NCBI RefSeq assembly: GCF_964656455.1
Contig: NC_135717.1
Location: forward strand, 10,507,033-10,571,032
Origin: Halichoerus grypus
Lineage: Eukaryota > Chordata > Mammalia > Carnivora > Phocidae
Length of the DNA stretch: 64,000 nt
Direction of reading: 5' to 3'
The position numbers were made by a program, and so were the translations under genes. This document shows positions 53,683 to 64,000 of the stretch, in pieces. Numbering within the stretch: position 1 is the first letter of the stretch; every line of letters starts with the position of its first letter. The notes beneath the pieces were generated by a model. The model made no database searches and was not told where the DNA came from. It saw only the letters and a program-made list of their open reading frames with translations.

Positions 53683-55249
53683 AGGTTTCACTCAGGAAGT
53701 GGCATCAAAAACTCCTGGGTCACAGAGCACAGCAGTGCTCTGCTGACGCCTGGGAAATCCTCAAGGCCCCTCTCAGCCCTGGCTGGGAAGGGCCCAAGTT
53801 GTCCCCACGTGCAGATCCAGAGGCCCAGAAGGGTGGCCCGGGGACTCCTATGGTGAGCCTGAGAAATGCGGCCAGGAGGGGCCGGTCGGGGGGTGGGCTG
53901 GGGGGGTTCATCTTTGACTATCAGGTGACTGGTGCTCTTGGCTCGGGACCGGGGCCTCACCCTACCCATCGAACCAGAACCTTCTCTCCTGACCTCCAGG
54001 CCCATCCTCTGTCACCTCACAGGGGACAAGCCTCACCAGACCACGAATCTTCTTCCGGACACCGCACTGGTCACCAAGGCCATGCTGCCTGATGGGGGAG
54101 GCCACGGCAGGCGGCTCTGGGTCCCACCAGGGGCCCGTGGCCTGCGGTTGGTGGAAGGGGGAGAACGCTGGTGCTTGGGAGCCTCTGGACCCCCCGGATC
54201 CTGGGGTGGGGAAGTCTGCACACCTCTCTAGCTTGGATGTGTGCCCTGGGCTTTGGAGACCCCCCCATGGAGGAAGGAGGCTCAGCGCGGGCCCCGCCCA
54301 CCTCTGCTCCGCCGAGACGGGGTGCTGAGAGGTGAGTCAGGGTGCTGAGGGAGAAAACTGTTTCTCAGGAACCAGAGGAACCCACCCTGGGGGTTGAGCC
54401 ACGGAGACAGGGGTGGTCACGCTTCTCTGTAGCGTGCAGGGATGGGGCAGGCGAGGGGCAGGGGTGGCCTTTAGCTGGCGTGGGCTTTTCTTACCAGGGG
54501 GTGACACAGAGGCAAATCCACATATACCCAGAGCCCAGGCGGCAGGCCCGGGGCCACCACTCACCCCTCCCCTCGGCAGCCTTGCTCAGGAGCCCCATCT
54601 CCCTGCCCCCGCCACGGGCCCGGCCAGCCAGAGCCAAGAGAGCCTCGGCCCCGTGGGTCAGGAAACCCCCCCAACCCAGCAAACCAGGGGGGGGACATTC
54701 TTCCCCCCAAACTGCCGTGAAAACCAAGTCCCTGCGACTATGCTCCTCACGGGCACGCAGACAGCGAGAGGGGAGCGGGGAGGGGAAGCTCCAGGTGGCC
54801 GCTCGGGCCCAGGCCTCGCCCAGCCCCTGCTGGACACAAGGTCAAGGGCACTGGTCCTTTTTCTGGCTAGACAGGGCCAGTATCCAGGAGACGGCCTGGG
54901 AAAAGAACCTGTGGTTTCTAAGCTTGCGGGTGAAAAAGACGCGGAACAACCATGTAGGGGTGCGGGGGGACCCCGGGTGGAGAGCTGGAGCGGGACCACC
55001 TCCCTGCCCAGGTCTTCGGGCTCAGGGCAACGGGAAGAGGGCCTTTCTGCTGTGGAGTCAGAAGAAATGCCATCACTCCTGCCTCCGTACCACCGTCCCC
55101 CAGACCAAACAAGGGTGCCCAGGGGCCTTGGCCATGGAAATGGGGCTGCGGGATGGGGCTGAATCCAGCTTTCCGGGGGCTCCGCTCTTGGGCTGCTGGT
55201 TTTGTTTCTCTCTCAAGTCACGGCTTCTCTGATAAGGTATTGCCTATAT

Positions 55250-55500
55250 ACTTGATTTAAAAATATACGGTGGCTCAAAACGTGCCTGTGTGCAGAGCAG
55301 ACACGGCGGGCGGAGGCCCTCACGCCCACACACGCGCACACACAGTGGGGTCCGCGTCCACGTACTGTGCACACACGCGTGTGCGTGCTCACACGGCATA
55401 TATTAACATATATATTGCTCAAGTATATATGCTATTTACAGTATATATCTATATCAACATAAAACACAGGTATTTATAGGTGTGTACAATAGATACGTTC
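55250..55500. repeat. Alternating CA/TG and TA-rich block
   Basis: Imperfect runs of cacac/gtgtg (55320-55395) followed by repeated tatata motifs (55398-55455). Low-complexity sequence within the predicted CASTOR2 3'UTR. Confidence 0.6.
55433..55440 (-). promoter_or_regulatory. CASTOR2: Pumilio response element candidate
   Basis: Minus-strand TGTAAATA matches the PUM1/PUM2 consensus UGUAHAUA, within the predicted 3'UTR and an unusually AT-rich stretch. Confidence 0.4.
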
Positions 55501-57565
55501 TCGGGGGGGGTCTGGGTAGCACACGTTTCTGGGGTCACGGCGCCGACGCACTTGCTCGGCAGGGAGGGAAGGCGGAGAGGTGACACCATCAGGGGACCTG
55601 ACAGGAGGGAGTCTGGAGAGGCGCGCCACGGAAAATCAAGGCCTTCCAAGGAGAGAGAAAGGGGACTCAGGGCTTCGGGTCCCTCCCTGCCCGCTCGTGC
55701 GCCCCCGTTTTGGAGCCAGCAAACAGTGGACACGTTTTGGTTGTTTTGGAGCTTTGTGCAAAATGAATTAACTTAAAAAAAAAAAAAAAAAAAAAAGAAA
55801 TGGGTTCCTAATCAGTGCTTGGGCCCTGAGCATCTTCAAGGATCCAGACCCACGGCTCTTCCGTGGTGGGCTGCCTGGGCTCAGGGGGTCCCACAACGCT
55901 GGGAGAAGGGGGGGAGTGGGGCCCACACAAGCCCTTGGCCTAAGGGAACGTCCTCTCTCCTCTGAGTTTCTCAGGAACGGCGCCGAAGTCAGCCGCGCTG
56001 CCCGAGAAGGAGCATCAGGGAGGGCGGGAGCCTCAGTGGACCCTCTGGTCCAGCTCGCTTGGGAAGCACCCCCGGCGGGAGAGGAGGCACGGGGGGCTCA
56101 CCCCATTCTCCCTGGCCAGCCTCCACGGGTACAAGGCCACCTCAGCTGGCCTGCCACCTGACTGCCCACCACCCTGTGGCCTTTGGGTCCCCTCTGATGC
56201 TCAGGCAGGACCACGGCTCCCTGGGCACCTGTCAGTGGGGCTGCGTGCGCAGCTCCATGTGGGGTGCCCCGGCGGGGACCCTGATCTTGCAAAAGACCTC
56301 TGTGGCCAGCTTCCTGCTCCAAAGAGAGGGCCAACGCTCCTGGGACACCTCCCGATTCTCACGCCTGTCCCTGGAGCCACAGGGCACCAGCCGAGTGATG
56401 CTGAGCCTCTGGGCCCCCCGAAAGAACTCAGTAGGCCCCGTCCCCTGAAAACTGCAGCCTGGGCGCAAATATATTAAATAAGAAACTAAAACGTACGGTA
56501 TAGTTTTCTCTATTAAGGCTCAGATAAGCTGCCCCCCAGGTCAAGTACTCATGAGTGCCACAGTCCCCCAGCTGAGGGGCGGGCAGGCAGGTGAGTCGGG
56601 GGCCAGAGGCCTTCCACATCCCCCAAAAGTGGGGCAGGGGAGGGGGGCAGGATAACGGGGGAACCCTGTGCTGGTCTAGTCAACTGCTGAGGAGTGGGGG
56701 TGACCCAAGAAACCCCAGGTCCAGAATGCTGGGGATGCCCCCGCTTGGGGAAAACCAAGGCTCTGCCTCGCCCAAGTAGGGTCCGGAGAAAGCAACAGGG
56801 GACAGGCGCTCGTGCCCCAGGCTGGTGGGTCTCCTGGGAACCGCCCCCAGGCGTGAGTGCTTACGGTGGGGAGGGTCTGGACAGGGCCTCCTTGGCAGTC
56901 TTGCTGGGAGTCGGGGCAGAGGCCCTCTGGACGGCAGGCGGAATTCTGGGTGGCGCGGGTCCTCCCCAGCTCGGGGGCCCCACCCAGGCTTGTCAGAGCT
57001 GCCCCAGCCCGTGACCCAAGGGCCGCCCACTGGCCTCCACTCTGCGGGAACCAGCCCGGAGCTGATGGATCCAGAGACCAGCGACTGCAACATCCAGCCC
57101 CAGGTTCTCATGGGGTTCTCCCCTGGCTCCGTGAACTCAGCCCCACTCGGCCAGCTCCCTCCCCAAGATGACGCGAGGATCAGAACCCCATTGTCTCGTA
57201 GGAGGCCCCTGCTTCCTTCAGCATCTGCCCCCAGCTGTAGGCAAGGCCAGGTGGGAAGGTGGGTGGGCTTGTGAGCTCCCTGGGCCTCGGACACCGTTTT
57301 CTGGAGTGGGAGTGGGGGGAGGAGGAGGTTAGGGGTTCTCTGGAGGGTCTGGGGGCTCCAGGAAGGCAGGAGGGCACGGGGGGGGTCTTGGCTTGGGCCC
57401 CGGGCCTGGCAGGGAAAGCAATCGGGGGTGTCTCCCAGAGGCCCCTTCTTGGGGGACTCTGGGGCCGATTTTCCAGTCTGTGAGAAATACTGCGAGAAGA
57501 ATCTTCAGGGTAGGGGCCGGGCCCAGGCCTGGGGGGGCAGACAGGGAGGAGCAGAAGATGCCCTC

Positions 57566-57631
57566 CTAATGCTTCTCTGCTTGGCTGACTTTCAGGGCGC
57601 TGATGACGGCACTGATGTTCTCCTCGGGCAC
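57566..57631 (-). CDS. CASTOR2: CASTOR2 last coding exon (coding part)
   Basis: Acceptor cccctcgcag|GTGCCC. Encodes VPEENISAVISALKVSQAEK, then H and TAG. The same exon should continue into the 3'UTR. Confidence 0.96.
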   Translation of the reverse strand: MPEENISAVISALKVSQAEKH

Positions 57632-60600
57632 CTGCGAGGGGGCAGGGGGAGGCAAGAACCCGTGAGCCCCGAACCGGCAGCCCTTGCCCCGGGGGCCGGT
57701 GCTGGACACTCACCAGCGCGTGGTCGAACTTGAAGGTACTGATGTAGTAGGCGGGGATGTCTGCAGCAGCTAGGGGCTCGGAGATCTGGGCCACGATGCC
57801 ACACTCATCTGGGGACACAGGCGGCGGGACCACGCTCAGCATCCTCGGCCAGCCTCCCCCCTGCCCCTGCTGCCGGGGCCTGCCACGCCCCCACGATTTC
57901 CCAGCGCTCCCGCCCCCCGCCCTGAAGGCTTAGCGCAGAGGCCCCTCCCCCCAGGAGCCTTCTCTGACCCTCCCTGGCCGGCAACGAGCTTTTGTCCCAG
58001 GCTCTTGGTCGTCTCTGGGAAGCATCCTCCAGAAGCCCTGGTGGGATCGGTGAACGCTGATTTCCCACAGATACAGTGAATGAAGAACGTTCCCGAGACG
58101 ACCAAGAGCCTCTCCCGGGTTCCAGCTCTGGGGTCTAACAGGTCTAGCTTAAGGAAGTCATTTCTGATCGGCGCATCACTGACAACGGGCCGGCGGCCTC
58201 CACCCAGCCCCGGGCGAAATCGGTGCCACGCGGCCCTGCTAACTACCGAGGACTCCGAGCCCCGGGGCCCCTTGGAACACGCCTGTGGGCAAAACTCGCT
58301 GCCAACGACGCTGTTTGGGCAGCTGTGGAAACCGAGACTAGAGACTCTTAGGGAATCTCTGCGGATGTCCTCCGTACGATCAGGTCATCGCTATGGAGGA
58401 GAAGCTTCTCCCTCCCGGGACAGAAATGGGGAGGTATTTTGGGGTGAGTGCTGGGGTCCTGGAGTCTGACGGCAATTGCATTTATTTATGTGAACGGCAC
58501 CCATCAGAACAATATCCATTGCCTGTGAGCAGCTGGGACTAACGTGATTTTTTTTCCTTTTCAAGAAGATTCTACGCCCAGCATGGAGCCCAACGGCAGG
58601 GCCCGAACTCACGATCCTGAGATCATGACCTGCGCTGAGATCGAAGAGTCGGCCGCTTGGCCGACTGAGCCAGCCAGGTGCCCCTTCCTTTTCAACTTGT
58701 ATTGCGCCCCCCAATGTGGTAATAAGCAACAGGAATGCAATCTCTAGGGCGGGAGAAATAAGAGCACTTTGGTTGAAGGCCCGCACCTCCTGTCACTCGC
58801 TGGTCGAGGGCCCATGGCGGTGGGGACGTCAGCTCCCTAAGCCTCAGCCTCCCTGTCTGTACCACAGGGTGAGTGAGCCCTGACGGACAGCGCTCGGCAA
58901 TGCTAGGCCCCCGCCCGCTGGTGTGGTCCCCGCCCTCCCCCCCTCCCTGGGGCTCACCAAATCCCAGGGGCTGTCCTCCGATCCGCACCATCTTCCAGAG
59001 CTCTCCAGATGCGCTGGTGAACAACAAATTACTAGGGAACCTTAACAAGGAGAGAGAGACAAACCCCGGAGGCTGACGTTGGTCGTGGTCCCTTGGTTGG
59101 AGCTGTGGCTGCCGTCGGGGCCCCCTCCTGAGCCCCCCTCATGTGGGGGGGAATGGGAAGGCAGGGCTGGGAGTGGGCTTTGGAACACCTTCCCCCCCAC
59201 CCAGCTCCAGAGAGGGGGCTGAGGGACCAACAGCGCCCCGATGGCCCCGGGCCTTTGTCTGAGCTGCGTGTCGTCCGTAAGTTGGCCCACTCACCTCTGC
59301 TGCGTCTGCACGTCCATCACCAGGGAGATGTAGCCCTCAATGAGGGAGAAGGAGAAGAAGCGGATATGGCCACAGTCCTCCCCGGCAGCCATGGGGTCTT
59401 TCACTCTGGGGGCCAGGGGGTGGGGTGGTGAGGGATGCAGTGGACCCCCGCCACACCCAGACCCCCACCCGGCCTGCCCGCCGGCCCACCAGCCTGGGAA
59501 AGCTGGGGCCAAGTCCTGGCCCTGATCCTGCCCTGCTGGGTGACCCTGAACCTCTGCTCCCACCCTCGGTCTCCCCATGTGAGATGCGGACGAGTCCACG
59601 GCGTTCACGGAGGCGAGCACCACACTTCACGGAGCCAGAGACCCAGCCGGCTCTCGGTGCAGACCACCCCCGCCCCTTGCTGGACAGGGTTTCTCTGTCC
59701 CTGCGCCGACCCACAGCTTGGGGCACAGTGTGTGGTCACTGCCAGCTCACTGGCCCCTGGTCCCACCCCGCTAAAATCTGCTCCGAGGTAAAATGCAAAG
59801 CCTCTTGTCTGCCGAATGAAAACCCCCGAGCTCCTGGCTCCCCTGCTGACCCGGCTTGCCCTTGGAGCTCAGGGGACAGTGAGTGGGGTGCTCATTTCAT
59901 GGACATATGGCCCTGGGGCTTCACCAAGTTTTGGGGTTCTCAGAGCACAGCTTTTGGGTAGAGCCATGATCCACCCCCTCCCAGACTAGCTTCCAAGGCA
60001 GGTGGCAGCTTTTGTGTCTCCCCACTCAGACTGGGGCTCCCAGGCAGAGTCGTGTCCCCTTGGCCCACCCCGCAGCCTCTCACGTCCAAGGGGGCCGTAC
60101 CCGTTGGAGTAGAACATGACGTCCATGAGAAGTGTGGCGACCGCAGGAAGCGTGTCAGGGTCCAGGCTGGTGACACAGAACCTGTTGCTTGGGCTGGACA
60201 GAGGGTGGATGACAGGCCTCTGGACTGCGAGAGCAAAGACAGTGGGCGCTGAGGCCGGGAGGAGGAGAGGCGTGGGGCAGGAGGAGGGCCCGATGAGGGG
60301 TGGGGCCAGCAGGCAGCTGCTTTGGGGGACCTGCCCCTCTACCTTCTGCAGCCTCCAGTGCCACCCACGACTCTCCTGATTCTCCAGGCTCACTTCCAGA
60401 CCCCCGGGCCTTTGCACATGCCTTGCTGTCTGCCTGGAATGAAAGACCTTTCCAACCTCTACCACCAGGCTGAGCTCCCACTTGGACTCCAAGCTTCCGT
60501 TAGAGAGTCGTTGCCTCTGGGAGGCCCGTCCTGATACCCTGGATGGGTGAGGAGTGGCCTCTGGCCATCACTGGCTGTGTCCACGTCCCCTGCCCTTGCT

Positions 60601-61425
60601 AGACCTCGGGAGCAGGGTCTGACCAGGACTGTCGCACTGTGTTATGCCTGGTGCTTAACGAATGCTCTGAGAATGGGGTTGCTCTGGGGTAGGCCCTGGC
60701 GACTTCTCGAGGTCTGCCCTGCACAGAGCCCCTCAACTCACCCATCTTGGGCTTCACGAAGCCGTTGGTGATGCCGAGGTTCTCAGCTGCTACTGTCTCG
60801 CCATTGACGACCCGCAGGATGGTGAACTCTGATGACAAGGTGTGAGTGACAAAGGGCAGGTCCCGTTCGCGCACCTGGGGACGGGGAGTCAAGGATGTGA
60901 GTGTCCCGTGGTCCCCGACCACGGGCACCGACCCCCTTGATTCTGAGATTTTGTGCCCAGAACCAGCTTCCCCCACCCCTCCCGCCATGCTGGTGGGGGA
61001 TGGGAGCCTGGAACCCCTGCGGGCCCTGTGACCAGACACTCTTGCCACCCCTCCCCGCATGTGCTCCCAGCCCTCACATCCCGGCCTCCAGGTCGAACCC
61101 AGCACGGTCTGCAACGAATAGGCGGTGCGTGGGGCTGCACGGAGCCCCACGGTCCCACCGGGGCCATGCTGACACTTGACCCATGACCCCAAGGTACCCT
61201 TGACCTCTCTCTGAGCGGGGCCCCGGCTCACCAGGATGAAGTCCGTCTGGTAGGTGGAGAGCATGAACACGGAGATGTTCTGGTCGGCCAGTGGGGCGAT
61301 GACCGACTTGGCAATCTTGGTCACGCCGATGGGCTGCGAGCTCGAGAAGCTGCCCCCACCTGACACCACGTTCAGGGCCAGCCAGGTGGCGTCCGCCACG
61401 CTCAGGTGCTCCGAGGAGGGCAGCT
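57566..61425 (-). CDS. CASTOR2: CASTOR2 (GATSL2), 3' part, seven coding exons
   Basis: The seven exons total 806 nt, all GT-AG on the minus strand, with no frameshift or stop before TAG at 57566-57568. Adding the 184 nt expected for the missing codons 1-61 plus one base gives 990 nt, exactly the 329-residue length of the human protein; the window therefore encodes from about residue 62. Recognisable blocks include SSEHLSVADATWLALNVVSG, FMLSTYQTDFIL, NLGITNGFVKPK, SSPSNRFCVTSLDPDTLPAV, FSFSLIEGYISLVMDVQTQQ and DIPAYYISTFKFDHALV. Family knowledge: CASTOR proteins are cytosolic ACT-domain proteins; CASTOR1 senses arginine, and CASTOR2 forms homo- or heterodimers that bind GATOR2 and restrain mTORC1. 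Conservation looks very high compared with RCC1L. The gene converges on RCC1L. Confidence 0.98.
57714..57808 (-). CDS. CASTOR2: CASTOR2 coding exon 8
   Basis: Acceptor ctgtgtccccag|ATGAGT, donor GCGCTG|GTGAGT. Encodes DECGIVAQISEPLAAADIPA and YYISTFKFDHAL; ends phase 0. This belongs to the last ACT-like half, which in CASTOR1 contributes to the arginine pocket. Confidence 0.96.
58548..58684 (-). mobile_element. CAN SINE in CASTOR2 intron
   Basis: Flanks repeat ccttttcaa. Confidence 0.87.
58958..59040 (-). CDS. CASTOR2: CASTOR2 coding exon 7
   Basis: Acceptor tccttgttaag|GTTCCC, donor GGATTTG|GTGAGC. Encodes FPSNLLFTSASGELWKMVRI and GGQPLGF; leaves phase 1. Confidence 0.96.
59295..59405 (-). 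CDS. CASTOR2: CASTOR2 coding exon 6
   Basis: Acceptor ccccag|AGTGAAAG, donor CAGCAGAG|GTGAGT. Encodes VKDPMAAGEDCGHIRFFSFS and LIEGYISLVMDVQTQQR; leaves phase 2. Confidence 0.96.
59520..59640 (-). mobile_element. MIR relic
   Basis: Reverse MIR signature: ctgctgggtgaccctgaacc, then tcggtctccccatgtgagat. Confidence 0.45.
60101..60224 (-). CDS. CASTOR2: CASTOR2 coding exon 5
   Basis: Acceptor tgctctcgcag|TCCAGA, donor CCAACGG|GTACGG. Encodes VQRPVIHPLSSPSNRF through LLMDVMFYSNG; enters phase 1, leaves phase 2. Confidence 0.96.
60370..60680 (+). mobile_element. L2 relic in CASTOR2 intron
   Basis: Contains gggcctttgcacatgccttg, ctgtctgcctggaatgaaag and tgcctggtgcttaacgaatg. Lies antisense to CASTOR2 between coding exons 4 and 5. 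Confidence 0.65.
60742..60874 (-). CDS. CASTOR2: CASTOR2 coding exon 4
   Basis: Acceptor cgtccccag|GTGCGC, donor AAGATGG|GTGAGT. Encodes VRERDLPFVTHTLSSEFTIL through NLGITNGFVKPKM; leaves phase 1. The residue before VQRPV is Met here; I recall Leu in human. Confidence 0.96.
61232..61425 (-). CDS. CASTOR2: CASTOR2 coding exon 3 (first in window)
   Basis: Acceptor tcgccctgcag|AGCTGCCC, donor ATCCTG|GTGAGC. Starts mid-codon (Glu 62), then LPSSEHLSVADATW through STYQTDFIL; ends phase 0. The numbering assumes two upstream coding exons, as in human. Confidence 0.96.
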
Positions 61426-61494
61426 CTGCAGGGCGAGGGAAGGGGATGACACATGGAAGGCGGGCCTGTGACTGATGGGTCCTCCGGGCAGGGG

Positions 61495-61640
61495 ACAGGG
61501 CGGGTTGCAGGGATGGGGACAGAGGTGCAGGCCAGCTGTGGGACCCCGGCCAGTCCCCGCCCTCCGGGCCTCAGTGCCCTTATCTGTCAGAGGAGGATGG
61601 AATCAGAGGTCCCACCCTGGGAGGACCGAGCAGGGAAGGC
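61495..61640 (-). mobile_element. MIR relic
   Basis: Reverse MIR signature: agctgtgggaccccggccag and cctcagtgcccttatctgtc. Confidence 0.5.
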
Positions 61641-61827
61641 CCTCAGAGGACCTCAGACGTGCCTGACCACTTGGCAGGGCAGGAGCCTGGGCGACAAGTG
61701 GCTTATCTGTATTGGGCTTCTACGGTCTCACCCAGCAGCGAGTAATGATTTTATTTCCAGTTCCCACCACCCTTCTGGTTGTCAGGGGCTGCCCTCAAAT
61801 GGGTGGAACAGGCCCCCTGGTTATTTT

Positions 61828-62030
61828 ATTAAGATTTACTTATTTCTTCAAAAGAGAGAGTGAACAAGTGTGTGTACGGGGGTGGGGGGGCAGAGGGAGA
61901 GAGAATCTCAAGCAGACTCCTTGCTGAGCGCAGAGCCCGACGTGGGGCTCGATCTCACGGCCCTGAGGTCACGACCTGAGCCGAAACCAAGAAGCAGACG
62001 CCTAACCGACTGAGCCACCCAGGCGCCCCC
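61828..62030 (-). mobile_element. CAN SINE (long form) in CASTOR2 intron
   Basis: Flanks repeat gccccctggtt. Confidence 0.92.
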
Positions 62031-63461
62031 CCTGCCCCCTGGTTTTCATACCGGTTCCCAGGAACCTCTCAGGGAGGCTGGGGGGTGGAGGGGAAGCCAG
62101 GAGACAGGGTGGGGGGCCCAGGGTTTCTGTCCCTGCTTCTGTCAGACCTGCACTCTGGAAGAACACGCGGCTCCAGGAGGGCTCCGCCCTCCTCCAGAGA
62201 GCCCAGGGATCCTGGGGTTGGCGCTGGCGGGGGCAGGGTGGAGGAGGGTCAGAGTGGCAGCAATCACCAGGTCTCCCTGACTAGCTCAGAAAGAGCTGGA
62301 ATCCGCCTGCTCACCTGCTCTACCTGGCCCTGCAGAGAGAGCACGCGGGGAGCTTGCCCGCGGGGCCGCAGGACACGGGCACACGCACGTGCACGCATCT
62401 CCACCCACACAGGCTGCGCGTGGGACTCGCTCTGCATCACAGGTGCCTGCTCACACACACCGTGTGTCAGGACCGTCATTCCCACCACACGCGGGACAAA
62501 CCAGCGCGCCGAGGGGGCCGGGGATCTGCCGGAGATCCCTCAGGGAAACAAGAACCAGGACTCAAACCCCGGTCTGACCAGGTCCCCAGGTAGGGCGGGG
62601 GCCAGGAAGAGGGGCCCAGACACTGGCGAATCAGGGAGACCGTGATGATGATAGTGTCACCCCGGGGAAGGCAACGTGGCTTCCGAGGAGGGGAAACTGA
62701 GGGAGGCCGCACCTGGGCTCCCACCTGCCTAGCTCCAGTCGCCCCATGGTAACCACAGCCTGGCTGCCCACTGGTCCTGCTGCCTCAGAAGGGACCATCC
62801 CAGCCAGGCTGGCTAGAGGGGCAGGCGGCTTCCCAGAAAAGGGGAGAGGTTTGGGAGGAAGAGCAGGAGGAAAGGCGTTTAAGAGGCCCTGGGCCTCGGG
62901 CTTCTGCATCTAGTCTCACTGTCACTGGGTGTCGGAAGAAAAACAGTCTGACCACCAGAGAAAACCTCCTCCCCAGAACCAGGAGCTCAATTCTGAAATT
63001 CTAAGGGGCCTGGACCCAGGGGCAGTGTTGTGAGCCCCCCAACCTTGCCACCTTCTGCAGAGACAGCCCCAGGAGCCACCGAGGGCCGGGGTATTGATGG
63101 TCCAGGCTTGTTAGATGGTCCGCCCAATGCTTCCTGTGTTCCTGTGCGCTGGGTGTGAGCCACGCGGCCCTGACAGCGGCCAGCCATCGTTTTAACATAT
63201 TTAATGATGAAAGTTTAAAAATGCCCCTTTCCAATAGGGCAGAAACCCTTCAGCCTTCTTGGGAAAATTCTGGAAGGGTCAATTATATCTTATGTGGCCG
63301 CATGCTAGCATGAGACCACGTCAGCTTTTGCGAACCGGCCCTCTGCCTTCCCTGCCAGGTTCCTCTCGACCCAAAACCACCCAGCAGCTTCCCTCGTCCT
63401 TCGGATAAAAGCCAAAGTCCTTTTCCCAAGAGAGCTCTGTGCAGCGATGGGGAGGGGTCTA
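62031..63461. other. CASTOR2 intron, 5' side
   Basis: GC-rich, with possible MIR/L2 scraps (for example near 62540-62760 and 63385-63430). The exon encoding the residues just before 62 was looked for and not found, so it lies past the right edge. Confidence 0.5.
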
Positions 63462-63617
63462 CACCTGCGCTGCCCAAAATGGTAGCCGCTCGCATGTGGC
63501 TTCAGAGCGGACAGAAGAAACGTGGCTAATGCGACAGAAGAAAGAAGATGGTACATTTTATTTCATTTTGATTCATTTCACTTCTGATGGCTGTGCGTGC
63601 GGTGAGCGGCTACCGTG
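63462..63617. mobile_element. Probable hAT-type MITE relic
   Basis: Inverted ends ggtagccgctcgcatgtggc and tgcggtgagcggctaccgt flank an AT-rich centre, like the widespread mammalian element with 'gtggctagtggctac' ends. Confidence 0.55.
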
Positions 63618-64000
63618 GGGGGTGGTGGCCTTGTCTGCTTTGTCCTCGGCCACGTTCAGCACGTGGCGCACAGGGGTGCGAGACGAGGATGAGGGACGGG
63701 GGCAGCTCGCCCTGCCTCTCTGCTCGGTCCAGGCCCCACGATCCCACCTTCCCGGCTCGCCGCCTTCCGCCCAGCTCGGTCGCCCTGCCAGACCCGAGGT
63801 GGGGGGTGGCCTTCACCACCATCCCCTGCTCCCATACCCAACTTCCCAGGGTCGGGCCAAGGGGCCCCAGGGGGAGCGGGTGCCATTCCCAGCCCCGGCC
63901 CAGGCTGCTGGGAAGCCGTGGCAGATACAGTGGGGAAGGCGCGTCCCCTCCGAGTCAGTGAAGTGCTGGGGTGTGTGCGTTTTTAAGGGGTGCTGGTGCA

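Larger units (their letters stand above)
52008..57565 (-). other. CASTOR2: CASTOR2 predicted long 3'UTR
   Basis: From the stop codon the sequence continues for about 5.5 kb without a SINE or other clear repeat. The first plausible end on the minus strand is ATTAAA at 52025-52030 followed by GT-rich DNA (TGGATGTTGGC). It includes an AT/GT alternating block near 55250-55500, a Pumilio-type site and a 17-base homopolymer. Exclusion of transposons and the signal are the only evidence; a shorter UTR cannot be ruled out. Confidence 0.45.

Noticed and set aside
54342..55232. 296-codon and 249-codon plus-strand open frames
   Set aside because: Antisense to the predicted CASTOR2 3'UTR, low-complexity Pro/Gly/Arg-rich, no splice context or family resemblance.
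55316..55400. Short direct repeats resembling a CRISPR array or satellite
   Set aside because: Simple CA/TG low-complexity DNA in a vertebrate genome; no unit-spacer structure.
60599..61399. 266-codon minus-strand open frame as one exon
   Set aside because: It runs through CASTOR2 exons 3 and 4 and the intron between them. The family sequence stops at clear donor and acceptor sites, so it is two exons.

Overview
The window is mammalian nuclear DNA, almost certainly from a carnivoran. About 70 copies of the carnivore tRNA-Lys-derived CAN SINE family (head 'gcgcctgggtggctcag', AAATAAATAAAATCTT tails) are scattered through it. Neither the typical dog nor the typical cat subfamily was seen. Young copies with the 'cagtcgttaagcgtctgcc' head and 'gtgttccctctctc' body suggest an arctoid caniform (bear, seal or mustelid group); the species cannot be fixed from this window.

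Three protein-coding genes of the region orthologous to human 7q11.23 (Williams-Beuren region) are present in the ancestral single-copy order. (1) On the left, the 5' part of GTF2IRD2 runs on the minus strand: a likely non-coding first exon in a CpG island near 12.6 kb, an intron of about 10.9 kb, and the first coding exon (33 codons) at 1623-1726; the rest lies beyond the left edge. (2) RCC1L (WBSCR16) is complete on the plus strand: CpG-island promoter near 22.1-23.0 kb, 11 coding exons from 22489 to 48832, an uninterrupted 463-residue product, and a polyadenylation signal at 49446. (3) CASTOR2 (GATSL2) runs on the minus strand, tail-to-tail with RCC1L: seven coding exons from 61425 down to 57566, giving the protein from about residue 62 to its stop. 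Its first two coding exons lie past the right edge. A 3'UTR of about 5.5 kb probably runs down to about 52.0 kb.

Layout: 0-12 kb is GTF2IRD2 intron packed with SINEs and older L1, L2, MIR and DNA-transposon relics plus a U6 snRNA retropseudogene; 12.0-12.8 kb is a CpG island; 13-22 kb is intergenic (L2, L1, LTR-like and SINE sequence); 22.1-49.5 kb is RCC1L; 49.5-52 kb is the intergenic gap with a MaLR-type LTR relic; 52-64 kb is CASTOR2. SINEs are dense (roughly one per 500 bp) in the AT-richer left half and nearly absent from 39.2-47.8 kb and from 50.3-58.5 kb.

The products do not form one pathway: GTF2IRD2 is a TFII-I family nuclear factor, RCC1L a mitochondrial RCC1-like propeller in ribosome assembly, CASTOR2 a regulator of the GATOR2-mTORC1 amino-acid-sensing branch. 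I found no defence system, CRISPR array, novel operon or other new biological system. The most unusual structures are genomic: a tandem duplication bounded by SINEs at 38.1-39.2 kb and an apparent poly(A)-only retrotransposition at 20.73 kb.
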